NCBI GenBank assembly: GCA_049340005.1
Contig: JBMPIY010000004.1
Strand: one strand, 5' to 3'
From: CAXBDP01 sp963974465
GTDB taxonomy: Bacteria > Bacteroidota > Bacteroidia > Cytophagales > Cyclobacteriaceae
DNA: 64,000 bases
The translations under genes and the position numbers were made by a program. The notes under the pieces were generated by a model that saw only the letters and a program-made list of their open reading frames with translations, ran no database searches and was not told the origin of the DNA. Shown piece after piece: positions 43,952-53,282 of the stretch (positions are counted from its first letter, which is position 1; every line of letters begins with the position of its first letter).

Positions 43952-45676
43952 TCATTGAGATTTACTTAAGGTAAGAGTAAATGTACTTCCCGCTCCAAAT
44001 TCACTTTCCACAGATATTTGCCCACCTTGGGCTTCTATGAATTCTTTACTAATTGAAAGCCCAAGTCCAGTTCCTTCCTTTTTGGTTCCGGGTACCCGAA
44101 AATACCTGTCGAAAATTTTATCCATGTATTGCGGTGATATTCCTTGTCCAGTATCCTTTACTGAAATTTTGATGTTTTTTTCTGTTTCTATTACTCTCAA
44201 ATAAATAATAGAGTTATCGTAAGAATACCGAATAGCGTTTGAAATTAAATTGGTAATAACCCAAGCTGTTTTTTCATTATCGGCTTGTATCATGGACACC
44301 ACTTCCGGGCAATTAATTTCGATCTTAATTTGTTTTTGCTCGGCCTGAATTTTTGTCGCATTGATGGCATATTGCAAAATCTCCTTAGGGTCTGAAGGCA
44401 TTATCGAAAGCTGAATATTTCCACTTTCTACCTGCGTCATATTTAATAATTCACCAGTAAACTTAAGCAATCGGTTTGCATCATCTTTGATACTACTTAT
44501 CAAATTCTTTTGCTCCTCATTCAGTTTGCCTACACGATTGTTTTCCAATAGCTGTAAGCTCATCTTAATGGATGAAATTGGAGTCTTGAATTCGTGAGAA
44601 ACATTAGCTATGAAATTTGTTTTGGCGGAATCTAATTCTTTGTATTCGGTAACATTTCGTAGGAGAATTACATGACCGATTAGTTTAGGTTCGCTTTCAC
44701 CTGTGGGAACAATAGAAATGTGCTGTATATCTTTTTCAAAATAGCCTTCCTTGCCATTCGCATATATTTTCATGGGTTCAAAAGAGTTTTGAGAACTCAC
44801 TACTCCATCCACATCTTTTATTAATTCCCGTAAAAGGTCATTTTTCAAAGCTAGATCTTTTGAACTAAAACCAATCATTTCAGAATCTGGAATACCTATT
44901 ATATGATTAGCTTCTTCATTGGCAAAGATCACTTTCATATTTTCATCCAAACCAATTACTGGATCATGCATTTTGTCAATAAGTGTTTCCACCCGCTTTT
45001 TCTCAATCATTAGCTTGGCTAGATTGCTGTTATTATATTCTTGAAGTTTTTGAGCCATTGCATTGAAGGATTTTGCGAGCTCAACAAATTCACTCCGACC
45101 CTCAAACTTGACTCTTTCGGAATAGTTCTTCGCTGCAATTTGTTTGATACTTTCTGTTAATTCCTTGATGGGATTTGCAACATTTGAAGGAAGATTAATC
45201 AAAAGGATTAAAGCAATCAGGAAACAAATACTCCCAGTAATAGCTATCCAAAAAACCGCATTGTTGACTGACTCTTGAGCCATTTGGCTTTTCCGCTGGA
45301 TAGCCTGCATATTCATATCCATTACTGCGAATATATCCGAACGAATTTCAGATTTAATCAAATTATTAGATTGATTTTCAGCGTATAAAGCAAAATTATT
45401 TCGAATTTGTTGAGTTAGATTTGCTTCATTGATTTCAGTAATATTATTTTCTTGCTTTTGAAGGTTTTCTTCAAAGGAAATAATCGCATTTTCTTTCCTG
45501 TCTTCTAATGCGATAAGCATATTTCTTGAGTACTCTAATGTTCGGTAATTATCTATCAATACATTTTCAGTATCTGATTTCAACATATACAAGTGCCGAG
45601 CACTAACAATGCTGAGCAGTAATATCATCAGAAAAAGGAGCCCAATGCCAAGGGTTAATTTCGTTTTGATTTTCAC
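43952..45676 (-). CDS. Membrane sensor histidine kinase (HAMP-PAS-HisKA-HATPase)
   Basis: The 574-residue protein has two membrane segments (near residues 8-26 and 140-163), an extracytoplasmic loop, a HAMP domain (about 165-215), a PAS domain (about 230-340), the phosphoacceptor region FIANVSHEFKTPISSIKMSL with His, then N, G1 (DTGQGIS) and G2 (GTGLGLSIS) boxes. It is the last gene of the kdp run, with 156 bases between it and the kdpD-like gene. Its likely partner is the sigma-54-type response regulator at 53776, though this is inferred from position only. Confidence 0.93.
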   Translation of the reverse strand: MKIKTKLTLGIGLLFLMILLLSIVSARHLYMLKSDTENVLIDNYRTLEYSRNMLIALEDRKENAIISFEENLQKQENNITEINEANLTQQIRNNFALYAENQSNNLIKSEIRSDIFAVMDMNMQAIQRKSQMAQESVNNAVFWIAITGSICFLIALILLINLPSNVANPIKELTESIKQIAAKNYSERVKFEGRSEFVELAKSFNAMAQKLQEYNNSNLAKLMIEKKRVETLIDKMHDPVIGLDENMKVIFANEEANHIIGIPDSEMIGFSSKDLALKNDLLRELIKDVDGVVSSQNSFEPMKIYANGKEGYFEKDIQHISIVPTGESEPKLIGHVILLRNVTEYKELDSAKTNFIANVSHEFKTPISSIKMSLQLLENNRVGKLNEEQKNLISSIKDDANRLLKFTGELLNMTQVESGNIQLSIMPSDPKEILQYAINATKIQAEQKQIKIEINCPEVVSMIQADNEKTAWVITNLISNAIRYSYDNSIIYLRVIETEKNIKISVKDTGQGISPQYMDKIFDRYFRVPGTKKEGTGLGLSISKEFIEAQGGQISVESEFGAGSTFTLTLSKSQ

Positions 45677-45832
45677 GGTACTATTTTTTATTTCTGTCTA
45701 AAATTACCTCGTCTTTTGCCATAATAGACTTTTATGTATCCTTCGAAGGAATCCATCTTAATCCTATGTAAAATTCTGACTGTATGCTTTTATCAAAAGA
45801 ATAGCGTAACTCACATTTAAGTTAACCATTCC

Positions 45833-46957
45833 TCAACTCAAAATTACTAGGTCAATATTGCTCGTCGAAAGCTTTTTTAAAAGTTCGCTGAATACGTTTG
45901 TTGCAAGGAGAATCTTTAACAAGTTTATATGAGGTTTTCCTATGCAGATAGTTGATATTTTTCTCTGCTCAGCTTGCTCAATTATCGCTTTTGCTACTGT
46001 TGAGCTTTCTACTTTTATAATTTCTGCTCCTAATTCAGTTGCTAGTTTGAAATGGTTGATTAAATGCCTCTGCTTATCTAATGGAATTTTGTCAGCACTT
46101 TCTTTGGGAGTTTGTATATATAAAACGTACCATTTACTATGATAATAGTTTGCCAGACGTGCCGTTTTTCGAATCACCGTTTTGGCCGTTTTTTCATTAC
46201 TACTGATACAGGCAAGAAACCTCTCGTGTTTTAAAGAGTTTGGTCTTGTTACTTCTGTTTCAACTTTTCTCTCAACTTGAGAGGCCACCTCTTTCAAAGC
46301 CAACTCTCGAAGTTGTAAGATATTCTCACTTTGAAAAAAATTTTTTAAAGCAGTTTCAATTTTATCCTGTTTATATATTTTGCCAGCCTTTAATCTCGCA
46401 ATTAACTCGTCAGAAGTTAAGTCTATATTCACCACTTCATCGGCAAGTGCTAATACTTTGTCTGGAATTCTTTCTCGTACCTCTACACCAGTAATTTCTT
46501 TTATTTCTTCATTTAAACTTTCAATATGCTGAATATTGACTGCCGTAATTACATTGATTCCAGCGTCAATTACGTCCATTACATCCTGCCAGCGTTTTTC
46601 ATTTTTACTGCCTTCAATATTCGTATGTGCAAGCTCATCCACAATTACCACTTCAGGGCGCAAGTTTATTATTGCTTGCAAGTCCATTTCCTCCAATTCT
46701 TTCCCTTTGTAAAAGAGCTTTCGTAATGGAATAATAGGCAATCCGGCAATTAACGCATGTGTTTCCTCTCGGTTATGTGTCTCGACAAACCCAATCTTCA
46801 CATCAATACCATTTTTCAAAAGAGCATGAGCTTCTTGCAGCATTCGAAAGGTCTTACCTACGCCAGCACTCATACCGATATAGATTTTCAATTTTCCTCT
46901 TCTTGACTTTTTGATCAGATTCAGAAATTCTTGAGCCGATTTGCGAGTTTCTTCCAT
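45833..46957 (-). CDS. kdpD: KdpD sensor module without kinase (KdpD domain plus USP domain)
   Basis: Canonical KdpD is about 890 residues. Here only the N-terminal part is encoded (374 residues): the KdpD domain with Walker A GMSAGVGKTFRML, the LLKNGIDVKIGFVETHNREE and VVIVDELAHTN motifs, then a universal-stress-protein domain (IGKPHINLLKILLATN). No membrane segments, histidine or ATPase domain are present. The kinase is a separate gene (43952-45676). It starts after the porin in the operon. KdpD N-terminal parts sense low potassium and bind c-di-AMP in several bacteria. Confidence 0.92.
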   Translation of the reverse strand: MEETRKSAQEFLNLIKKSRRGKLKIYIGMSAGVGKTFRMLQEAHALLKNGIDVKIGFVETHNREETHALIAGLPIIPLRKLFYKGKELEEMDLQAIINLRPEVVIVDELAHTNIEGSKNEKRWQDVMDVIDAGINVITAVNIQHIESLNEEIKEITGVEVRERIPDKVLALADEVVNIDLTSDELIARLKAGKIYKQDKIETALKNFFQSENILQLRELALKEVASQVERKVETEVTRPNSLKHERFLACISSNEKTAKTVIRKTARLANYYHSKWYVLYIQTPKESADKIPLDKQRHLINHFKLATELGAEIIKVESSTVAKAIIEQAEQRKISTICIGKPHINLLKILLATNVFSELLKKLSTSNIDLVILS

Positions 46958-47058
46958 CTCTTGGATTGATAAGTAATAATGGACAAAAGTTAAACAAAAT
47001 GCATTTTATAACGCCTTATTTATTAGGCATTTACCCATTATCAACTTTACAGAAGTTA

Positions 47059-48159
47059 TTAAAATGCGATACTTAGGGAAGTGCCCGCAAAGAAATTGTT
47101 TTGAGTAGCTGTTTGAGTTCTATCCATAAATATATTATCTCTTTGGCTGTTGAAGGTTCTAGCTTCTATTCGCCATAGTACATTCTCCACAACGTTTACA
47201 TCCATATTTACAGAATAGCCAAAGGTTTGGAAGCCATTTGGTGAGCCAGTAGAAACAATTACTTCATTTTTATCAGAATAATATTCAGCTCTAGCTGCAA
47301 AAGATAATTTTCCAGATGGAGAATATTTAGTTATTAAAACTGGGGAATACCAAGTATGAAAATCATTACTCCCTTTTGCTATTTGCTGTGCACCAAAATC
47401 AAACCCTGCTATCAATGCAAATTGTTGGTTAAATTGAAATTGACCATAGAAATTATGAAAGTAGCGCATTTGGCGGGTGGAATCTGGAGTATCACTGCCT
47501 ATGAATGAACTGCTATTGAGGGTGATCTTTTCATTGGGTGTCCATGTGAGTTGATGACCAAATGATGGTGTTTGGTTACCCGGAACCCTTTGAATTCGCT
47601 GCCAGCCATTCAAAATTAATCCACTTAAGAACCACTTCTCGTCATCGCTTGTGTAGGATACTTTAGCGCCTGATAGAAAATATGGTGAATTTTCAGCTAG
47701 TATACTTCTGGTCATATTCCAGCAAAGGGCTCCAATTGCACTTTCGAAACCGATATGAGATCCAAAAATTCCTGCGTCTACCCATAAATTTTTGGTTTTT
47801 GAAATTTTCACACCCACATTAGCTTCAAAAATGTTTTTTAATACTCCTGGCTCAGCCGATAAGTTTGCATTAGCATAAGTGCCCGTCATTAATGCAAGTT
47901 TACCTCTGACTTTATCGTTATTATATTCGGCTTGAAGGTATCCGAAATTTAAGTTCACTTCATTATGACGGTTGAAAGAATATAAAAAATCAGGTCGGTT
48001 ATGATCTACAGGATTACCAAAATCATACACGTAATATGTTTCTAAATATCCACTTACTTTAAATGGATTTTCAGATTCATTGGATTGAGCTTTTACCAAG
48101 CCAAAACTACAGAGGTTTAGCAAAATCAATCCAATCATAAATTTATTTATATTAGCCAT
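47059..48159 (-). CDS. Outer-membrane beta-barrel porin (BBP2/OmpL-like)
   Basis: The 366-residue protein has a signal peptide (FMIGLILLNLCSFGLVKAQ) and a beta-barrel profile: amphipathic strands throughout, aromatic girdles and a C-terminal strand ending SLSIAF. It fits the putative porin-2/OmpL-like class, family PF07642. It is placed between kdpC and the kdpD-like gene on the same strand, so it probably lets potassium cross the outer membrane under the same control, which is inference from location. Confidence 0.8.
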   Translation of the reverse strand: MANINKFMIGLILLNLCSFGLVKAQSNESENPFKVSGYLETYYVYDFGNPVDHNRPDFLYSFNRHNEVNLNFGYLQAEYNNDKVRGKLALMTGTYANANLSAEPGVLKNIFEANVGVKISKTKNLWVDAGIFGSHIGFESAIGALCWNMTRSILAENSPYFLSGAKVSYTSDDEKWFLSGLILNGWQRIQRVPGNQTPSFGHQLTWTPNEKITLNSSSFIGSDTPDSTRQMRYFHNFYGQFQFNQQFALIAGFDFGAQQIAKGSNDFHTWYSPVLITKYSPSGKLSFAARAEYYSDKNEVIVSTGSPNGFQTFGYSVNMDVNVVENVLWRIEARTFNSQRDNIFMDRTQTATQNNFFAGTSLSIAF

Positions 48160-48205
48160 ATAGTTTGAAATTGTTTCGTTTTAATGATTCTAAAGAAATT
48201 ATGGA

Positions 48206-48781
48206 TCAAATTTGATCCTTGGTAGCTAATTGATCCAATGAAATGTTAAGCTTAAGAACATTGATTCTTTCAGTTCCGAATAATCCTAATAATGGTTTTT
48301 CGATATGTCTATCTATTAGCTCAATTACTTCCTTTTCTTCCAAATTTCTTATTTGAGCAATTCGCTTTATTTGAATTTTGGCTGCTTGAACTGAAATGTG
48401 TGGGTCTAATCCACTGCCGCTAGAAGTAACCAAATCAGATGGAATTTCGTATTTCTCAATTTCTGGATTCTGTTCCAATATATACTTAATTCTTTCTTCC
48501 ACTTCAGCTAAATGGTCAGGGTTGCTCGGTCCATAATTACTGCCACCGGAACCAGCCGCATCATAATTTACTGCTGATGGGCGCGACCAAAAGTAGTTGT
48601 TTGAAGAAAAACCTTGACCAATATTAACATGATGTTCTTGGCCATTTTCAGAAATTGTAAAACCTTTTCCTTCACCAGGTGCTAATTGAGCTACGGCTAA
48701 TACCGATAGCGTGTAAATGCCACAGAAAAACACCAAGGAAACAAGGGTTAATCGAATGGCCGAAATCAAATTATTTTTCAT
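48206..48781 (-). CDS. kdpC: Potassium-transporting ATPase KdpC subunit
   Basis: KdpC is the single-span accessory subunit of the KdpFABC potassium pump. The ATG at 48781 gives one N-terminal membrane segment (RLTLVSLVFFCGIYTLSVLA) followed by the periplasmic domain with YFWSRPSAVNYDAAGSGGSN and SGSGLDPHISVQAA, the family hallmark. It has 191 residues. An upstream in-frame ATG (48814) adds residues that are not family-like. Confidence 0.94.
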   Translation of the reverse strand: MKNNLISAIRLTLVSLVFFCGIYTLSVLAVAQLAPGEGKGFTISENGQEHHVNIGQGFSSNNYFWSRPSAVNYDAAGSGGSNYGPSNPDHLAEVEERIKYILEQNPEIEKYEIPSDLVTSSGSGLDPHISVQAAKIQIKRIAQIRNLEEKEVIELIDRHIEKPLLGLFGTERINVLKLNISLDQLATKDQI

Positions 48782-48878
48782 TTTTAAAAGAGTTAAATTC
48801 GGAATATTAGTCATTAATAGTGCTGATCAGCTAGGTGTAGTCCAAATAAATTTCTAGCCACCTTAATTGATCTCATAT

Positions 48879-50918
48879 TTACAATAAAACTGAAACCATG
48901 AGATCAATTAACTTAATACCTATAAATGGCACGATCACTCCACCTAATCCGTAAATGATCAAATTTCTGCGAAGAAGGGCGCTTGCGCCAATTGGCTTGT
49001 AGGCTACACCCTTTAATGCCAGTGGTATAAGTAAAGGGATAATAATCGCATTGAAAATTACAGCCGATAGAATTGCGCTTTCAGAGCTAGAAAGATCCAT
49101 AATATTTAGTCCTTGTAATGAAGGAATAGCAACAATGAAAAGAGCAGGAATGATGGCAAAGTATTTTGCCACATCATTGGCAATACTAAAAGTTGTAAGC
49201 GTTCCTCTGGTCATTAATAGCTGTTTACCAATTTCAACTACTTCGATAAGTTTGGTAGGGTCATTGTCTAAATCCACCATATTACCTGCTTCTTTAGCTG
49301 CTTGGGTACCACTATTCATAGCAACTCCTACATCTGCCTGCGCTAATGCCGGAGCATCATTTGTACCATCTCCCATCATTGCAACTAAACGGCCTTCAGC
49401 TTGCTCCTTTTTAATATAATTCATTTTGTCCTCAGGCTTAGCTTCAGCAATAAAGTCATCTACGCCCGCTTTTTCAGCGATATATTTTGCTGTTAAAGGA
49501 TTGTCTCCTGTAACCATTACAGTTTTTATTCCCATTTTTCGAAGACGTTCGAAGCGTTCTTGTATACCCGGTTTTATGATATCCTGCAACTCAATAACAC
49601 CAATAACCTTTTCATTTTCAGATACAACTAAAGGAGTCCCGCCATTGCTTGAAATCTGGGTTACTCGTTCTGCAATTTCAGTAGGGAACTCGTAACCTGC
49701 TTTTTCAGATAAATCCTTTATGGCATCAGCAGCTCCTTTGCGTATTCGAGTGCCATCTTGAAGGTTTGCACCACTTGATCTGGTCTCTGCTGTGAATTTT
49801 ATAGTTTGAGAAATGTGTGATTTTGATTCCGATAAAATTGATTTCAAGTCTCCACTATTTGCAATCTGCTCACTTAACTCTATAATCGATTTACCTTCAG
49901 GGGTTTCATCTGCCATTGAGCTCAATACAACTGACTTTATAAACTGATTTTCATCTATGCCCTTAACAGGATAAAAGTTTGTTGCCTTTCTATTGCCAAT
50001 AGTTATTGTTCCAGTTTTGTCCAACAATAAAACATCAATATCACCAGCAGTTTCTACAGCTTTTCCTGATTTTGTAATTACGTTGGCTCTAAGTGCTCTA
50101 TCCATCCCTGCAATTCCAATAGCTGAAAGTAAACCTCCAATTGTGGTGGGAATTAAGCATACAAACAACGAAATAAAAGCAGCTATGCTAATCGGTGTAT
50201 TTGCATAATCTGCAAAGGGTTTTAGTGTAACGGTTACAATAATGAACACTAAAGTAAAGCCAGCTAGAAGTATTGTCAATGCAATTTCATTTGGCGTTTT
50301 TTGACGACTTGCTCCTTCTACTAATGCAATCATTTTATCCAAAAAGCTTTCGCCTTGCTCGGTAGTAACTTCTACAACTATTTTATCAGATAATACCTTC
50401 GTGCCTCCCGTCACTGAAGATTTGTCACCTCCCGCATCACGAATAACTGGCGCGGATTCTCCCGTAATAGCACTTTCATCAATAGTTGCTAAGCCTTCAA
50501 GAATTTCACCATCAGCAGGTATTATATCTCCAGCTTTACAAATAAAAACATCTCCTTTTTTGAGCTTCGATGAAGAAATTGTCTCACCACTTTTTAGCAT
50601 GGCAGGAGTTTCTTCCCTTGTTTTCCGCAAACTATCGGCTTGTGCTTTTCCCCTTGCTTCAGCAATTGCTTCAGCAAAATTTGCAAATAGTAGGGTAATT
50701 AATAGCAAGGCAAATACCGTTAGATTGTATCCGAATGAACCTTGCGAATCACTCGTGAGTGAGAATATTGTAACTGCAAACATTACAATTGTTCCAATTT
50801 CTACAGTGAACATTACTGGATTACGGAACATAATTTTTGGATTGAGCTTAACGAAGGCTTCTTTTAGCGCTTCTTGAAGCAAATCTTTCTGAAACAGGCT
50901 CGTATTTTTGACTGTCAT
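48879..50918 (-). CDS. kdpB: Potassium-transporting ATPase ATP-binding subunit KdpB
   Basis: KdpB is the P-type ATPase subunit of the pump. The 679-residue protein has the phosphorylation site LLLDKTGTITIGN, the ATPase motifs MVTGDNPLTA and MMGDGTNDAPALA, and ITGESAPVI of the actuator domain. It starts 12 bases after the kdpA stop, with no gap for other genes. One octamer (50428-50435) lies here; it is the only one between 42.8 and 53.1 kb. Confidence 0.97.
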   Translation of the reverse strand: MTVKNTSLFQKDLLQEALKEAFVKLNPKIMFRNPVMFTVEIGTIVMFAVTIFSLTSDSQGSFGYNLTVFALLLITLLFANFAEAIAEARGKAQADSLRKTREETPAMLKSGETISSSKLKKGDVFICKAGDIIPADGEILEGLATIDESAITGESAPVIRDAGGDKSSVTGGTKVLSDKIVVEVTTEQGESFLDKMIALVEGASRQKTPNEIALTILLAGFTLVFIIVTVTLKPFADYANTPISIAAFISLFVCLIPTTIGGLLSAIGIAGMDRALRANVITKSGKAVETAGDIDVLLLDKTGTITIGNRKATNFYPVKGIDENQFIKSVVLSSMADETPEGKSIIELSEQIANSGDLKSILSESKSHISQTIKFTAETRSSGANLQDGTRIRKGAADAIKDLSEKAGYEFPTEIAERVTQISSNGGTPLVVSENEKVIGVIELQDIIKPGIQERFERLRKMGIKTVMVTGDNPLTAKYIAEKAGVDDFIAEAKPEDKMNYIKKEQAEGRLVAMMGDGTNDAPALAQADVGVAMNSGTQAAKEAGNMVDLDNDPTKLIEVVEIGKQLLMTRGTLTTFSIANDVAKYFAIIPALFIVAIPSLQGLNIMDLSSSESAILSAVIFNAIIIPLLIPLALKGVAYKPIGASALLRRNLIIYGLGGVIVPFIGIKLIDLMVSVLL

Positions 50919-50930
50919 TTTTTACAATAT

Positions 50931-52637
50931 TTAGAATTGGTTCAAGGAAAAGTATTCGGCTATAGGTCCTAAGGTTAGGGCAGGGAAGAAAGCAAGTGCT
51001 GCAACGATGGCAATCACTGCAAAAACCAGAATCCCAAATGTGCTTGTATCTGTTTTAAGCGTTCCTGCACTTTCAGGTATATATTTTTTGGAGGCTAGAA
51101 TACCTGCAATAGCTACCGGGCCAATAATGGGTAAGTATCTGGCTAATAACATGACTAAACCTGTCGCGATATTCCAGAATGGGGTATTATCTCCCAAGCC
51201 TTCAAACCCACTTCCATTATTTGCTGATGCTGAACTGAATTCATAGAGCATCTCACTAAAACCATGAAAACCTGGATTATTAAGCCAACCTGAATAAGCT
51301 TCTGGATTTCCTGCATAGAGAAAACTCGCTAAAGCTGTACCGCCCAAAATCATTAATGGGTGAAGAAGTGCAATGATCATCGCTATTTTTACTTCTTTAG
51401 CTTCTACTTTCTTTCCCAAAAATTCGGGTGTTCTACCTACCATCAGGCCACCTATGAAAACTGCTAGAATGATAAAGACATAAAAATTGATAAAACCAAC
51501 ACCAACACCTCCATAAAAGCTGTTAATCATCATACCAAGCATGGTAAACATCCCAGTGAGCGGAGTCATGCTATCATGCATAGCATTCACTGATCCATTA
51601 CTCGTACTTGTGGTATTTATAGCCCAATAGGCAGATGCCGCTGAGCCAAATCTAATTTCCTTGCCTTCCATGCTGCCCATATCTTGTGATATGCCCAATT
51701 CGGCGATCGCAGGATTACCGTTCATTTCAAAGTAAATGGAAGGAATTGCAAGACATAGAAAACCTGCTGTCATGACACCGTACACCATTAAAGCAAGCTT
51801 TCTTCGCTTTACGACATAGCCCATGGCAAATACCAAAGAAATAGGGATCAAAAAGATAAAAACAGTCTCGAGAATATTTGTAAGGTAATTGGGGTTCTCC
51901 ATTGGATTAGTAGAGTTTGGGCCATAATACCCTCCGCCATTTGTACCTAATTGCTTGATTGGAATAAATGCAGCTGCAGGCCCTCGACTAATATTTTGTT
52001 CAATACCTTCAAGAGTGGTAATGGTATCCTTTCCTTCAAATGTCATTGGAGTGCCATTGAATACTAAAATAACAGCACCAATAAACGCAATGGGTAATAG
52101 GATCCGGGTATTTGTACGCACAAAATAACTATAGAAATTTCCAAGCTTATTTGTAGTTCTCTCTTGCATTGCATTGAACACTACTGCGCAAATAGCAATA
52201 CCTGTGGCGGCACTTATAAATTGCCATAGCATTAAAATAAGTTGCCCCATGTAGGACAATCCCGTTTCACCTGAGTAGTGTTGTAGGTTGGTATTACTAA
52301 CAAAACTTACTGTGGTATTAAATGCCAAATCCCAACTCATCGATGGATTATTGTCTGGGTTCAATGGCAACCAAGCCATGTTAGAAAGGACAAATAGAGA
52401 AATGACAAACCAAAATGCATTGATGGTTAAAAGTGCCATCAAATGCTGTTTCCAATTCATTTCCACCTTTGGATCAATGCCGCTAAGCTTGAAAAATAAT
52501 TTGTCGAGTGGATTGAAAATGGTATCCAACCAGGTATTTTCATAATTGAAAATTTTACCAATGTAGCGACCTAAAGGAATTGCTAAAACTATTACAATTG
52601 CATACATTAAGAGTACGCCAAGTATTTCCGTGTTCAT
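50931..52637 (-). CDS. kdpA: Potassium-transporting ATPase potassium-binding subunit KdpA
   Basis: KdpA carries the selectivity filter of the pump. The 568-residue protein has about ten membrane segments and the duplicated filter-like loops (SFVSNTNLQHYSGETGLSYM, GTNGGGYYGPNSTNPMENPN, ASANNGSGFEGLGDNTPF). The start follows the small gene at 52642-52761 by four bases, so they are coupled. Confidence 0.97.
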   Translation of the reverse strand: MNTEILGVLLMYAIVIVLAIPLGRYIGKIFNYENTWLDTIFNPLDKLFFKLSGIDPKVEMNWKQHLMALLTINAFWFVISLFVLSNMAWLPLNPDNNPSMSWDLAFNTTVSFVSNTNLQHYSGETGLSYMGQLILMLWQFISAATGIAICAVVFNAMQERTTNKLGNFYSYFVRTNTRILLPIAFIGAVILVFNGTPMTFEGKDTITTLEGIEQNISRGPAAAFIPIKQLGTNGGGYYGPNSTNPMENPNYLTNILETVFIFLIPISLVFAMGYVVKRRKLALMVYGVMTAGFLCLAIPSIYFEMNGNPAIAELGISQDMGSMEGKEIRFGSAASAYWAINTTSTSNGSVNAMHDSMTPLTGMFTMLGMMINSFYGGVGVGFINFYVFIILAVFIGGLMVGRTPEFLGKKVEAKEVKIAMIIALLHPLMILGGTALASFLYAGNPEAYSGWLNNPGFHGFSEMLYEFSSASANNGSGFEGLGDNTPFWNIATGLVMLLARYLPIIGPVAIAGILASKKYIPESAGTLKTDTSTFGILVFAVIAIVAALAFFPALTLGPIAEYFSLNQF

Positions 52638-52641
52638 TTTT

Positions 52642-52761
52642 TTAGTTTATTAATAGGTTATAAAGCCAAACCAGTAATTTGAAACTTCCTAAGACTATTA
52701 GGAAAATGACGAAGATTTTAATAATAGTTTTAAAGTCTTCGTTGAATTGCTTCTTGCTCAT
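52642..52761 (-). CDS. Small membrane protein between kdpF and kdpA
   Basis: This 39-residue open frame starts MSKKQFNEDFKTIIKIF and continues with a hydrophobic segment (FVIFLIVLGSFKLLVWLY) to its end LLIN; the stop is four bases before the kdpA start. It starts 6 bases downstream of the kdpF stop. The regular spacing and membrane character suggest a real single-span subunit or regulator of the pump, but I know no family for it. Confidence 0.6.
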   Translation of the reverse strand: MSKKQFNEDFKTIIKIFVIFLIVLGSFKLLVWLYNLLIN

Positions 52762-52767
52762 TCCTAT

Positions 52768-52845
52768 TTAAAATTTTTCAGGTTTGACCAACACAAAACA
52801 GAGATAGCCGAATACAGCTATAGCGATAAAGAATAATGCTATCAT
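52768..52845 (-). CDS. kdpF: Potassium-transporting ATPase subunit KdpF
   Basis: The 25-residue peptide MIALFFIAIAVFGYLCFVLV plus KPEKF matches the KdpF small subunit, whose E. coli form ends in a similar ...LINAEAF motif. It stabilises the KdpFABC complex. Its ATG overlaps the stop of the upstream gene (ATGA). It is too short for the usual gene finders. Confidence 0.85.
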   Translation of the reverse strand: MIALFFIAIAVFGYLCFVLVKPEKF

Positions 52846-53186
52846 GGAGAATTGATTTTGTTTGTTTCGATTAATACTTTGATATATCCAGCCCAAAGGC
52901 TTTTTGGAATTTTTTTGAGATGGTTAATCAAATCTTTAGCACCTAGTTTCAATGCAATTACTGAGAGGAATTCATTCTCAATAGCATTGCAAGTAAAAAG
53001 TTGCTTTTGTTGATACACCTGATCTATTGCATTGAGAATTTCTCGGGTCTTTTCTTCTTCAATATGGAGAGCACAATAGGCTCCGAAATGGTTTAGCACT
53101 TCGTAGATTACATATTTACCATTCTCTAAAGCGGGAGGATAAATTTCGGGAAATTGCTTTTCCAGTTGTTGAAGGAAATCACTCAT
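52842..53186 (-). CDS. Small soluble protein in kdp operon (paralogue 2)
   Basis: I chose the ATG at 53186 (MSDFLQQLEKQFPEI; 114 residues); a longer start at 53213 overlaps the small membrane gene before it. The protein is helical and acidic with a C-terminal segment AIENEFLSVIALKLGAKDLI followed by PKSLWAGYIKVLIE. Its stop overlaps the kdpF start. The last ~55 residues resemble the gene at 53283, so the two are likely paralogues. The function is unknown; a similar protein beside kdp genes in other Bacteroidota would be the test. Confidence 0.6.
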   Translation of the reverse strand: MSDFLQQLEKQFPEIYPPALENGKYVIYEVLNHFGAYCALHIEEEKTREILNAIDQVYQQKQLFTCNAIENEFLSVIALKLGAKDLINHLKKIPKSLWAGYIKVLIETNKINSP

Positions 53187-53190
53187 ACTA

Positions 53191-53271
53191 TTAGATATTT
53201 TCGAAGACATCAATAGCTTTGTATAATAGCGTAAATAATGCTAGGCCTGTGAGGTACATTAGAATTATCAT
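53191..53271 (-). CDS. Small single-span membrane peptide
   Basis: This 26-residue open frame (MIILMYLTGLALFTLLYKAI then DVFENI) is nearly all membrane segment. It starts 11 bases downstream of the stop of the 96-residue gene and its stop is four bases before the ATG at 53186. It resembles KdpF in size and composition and might be a second KdpF-like subunit. Too short for automatic detection. Confidence 0.5.
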   Translation of the reverse strand: MIILMYLTGLALFTLLYKAIDVFENI

Positions 53272-53282
53272 GTCTTATGGAT

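Noticed and set aside
49051..50877. Several long + strand frames opposite kdpB
   Set aside because: All are antisense shadows of kdpB with no independent start or family resemblance.
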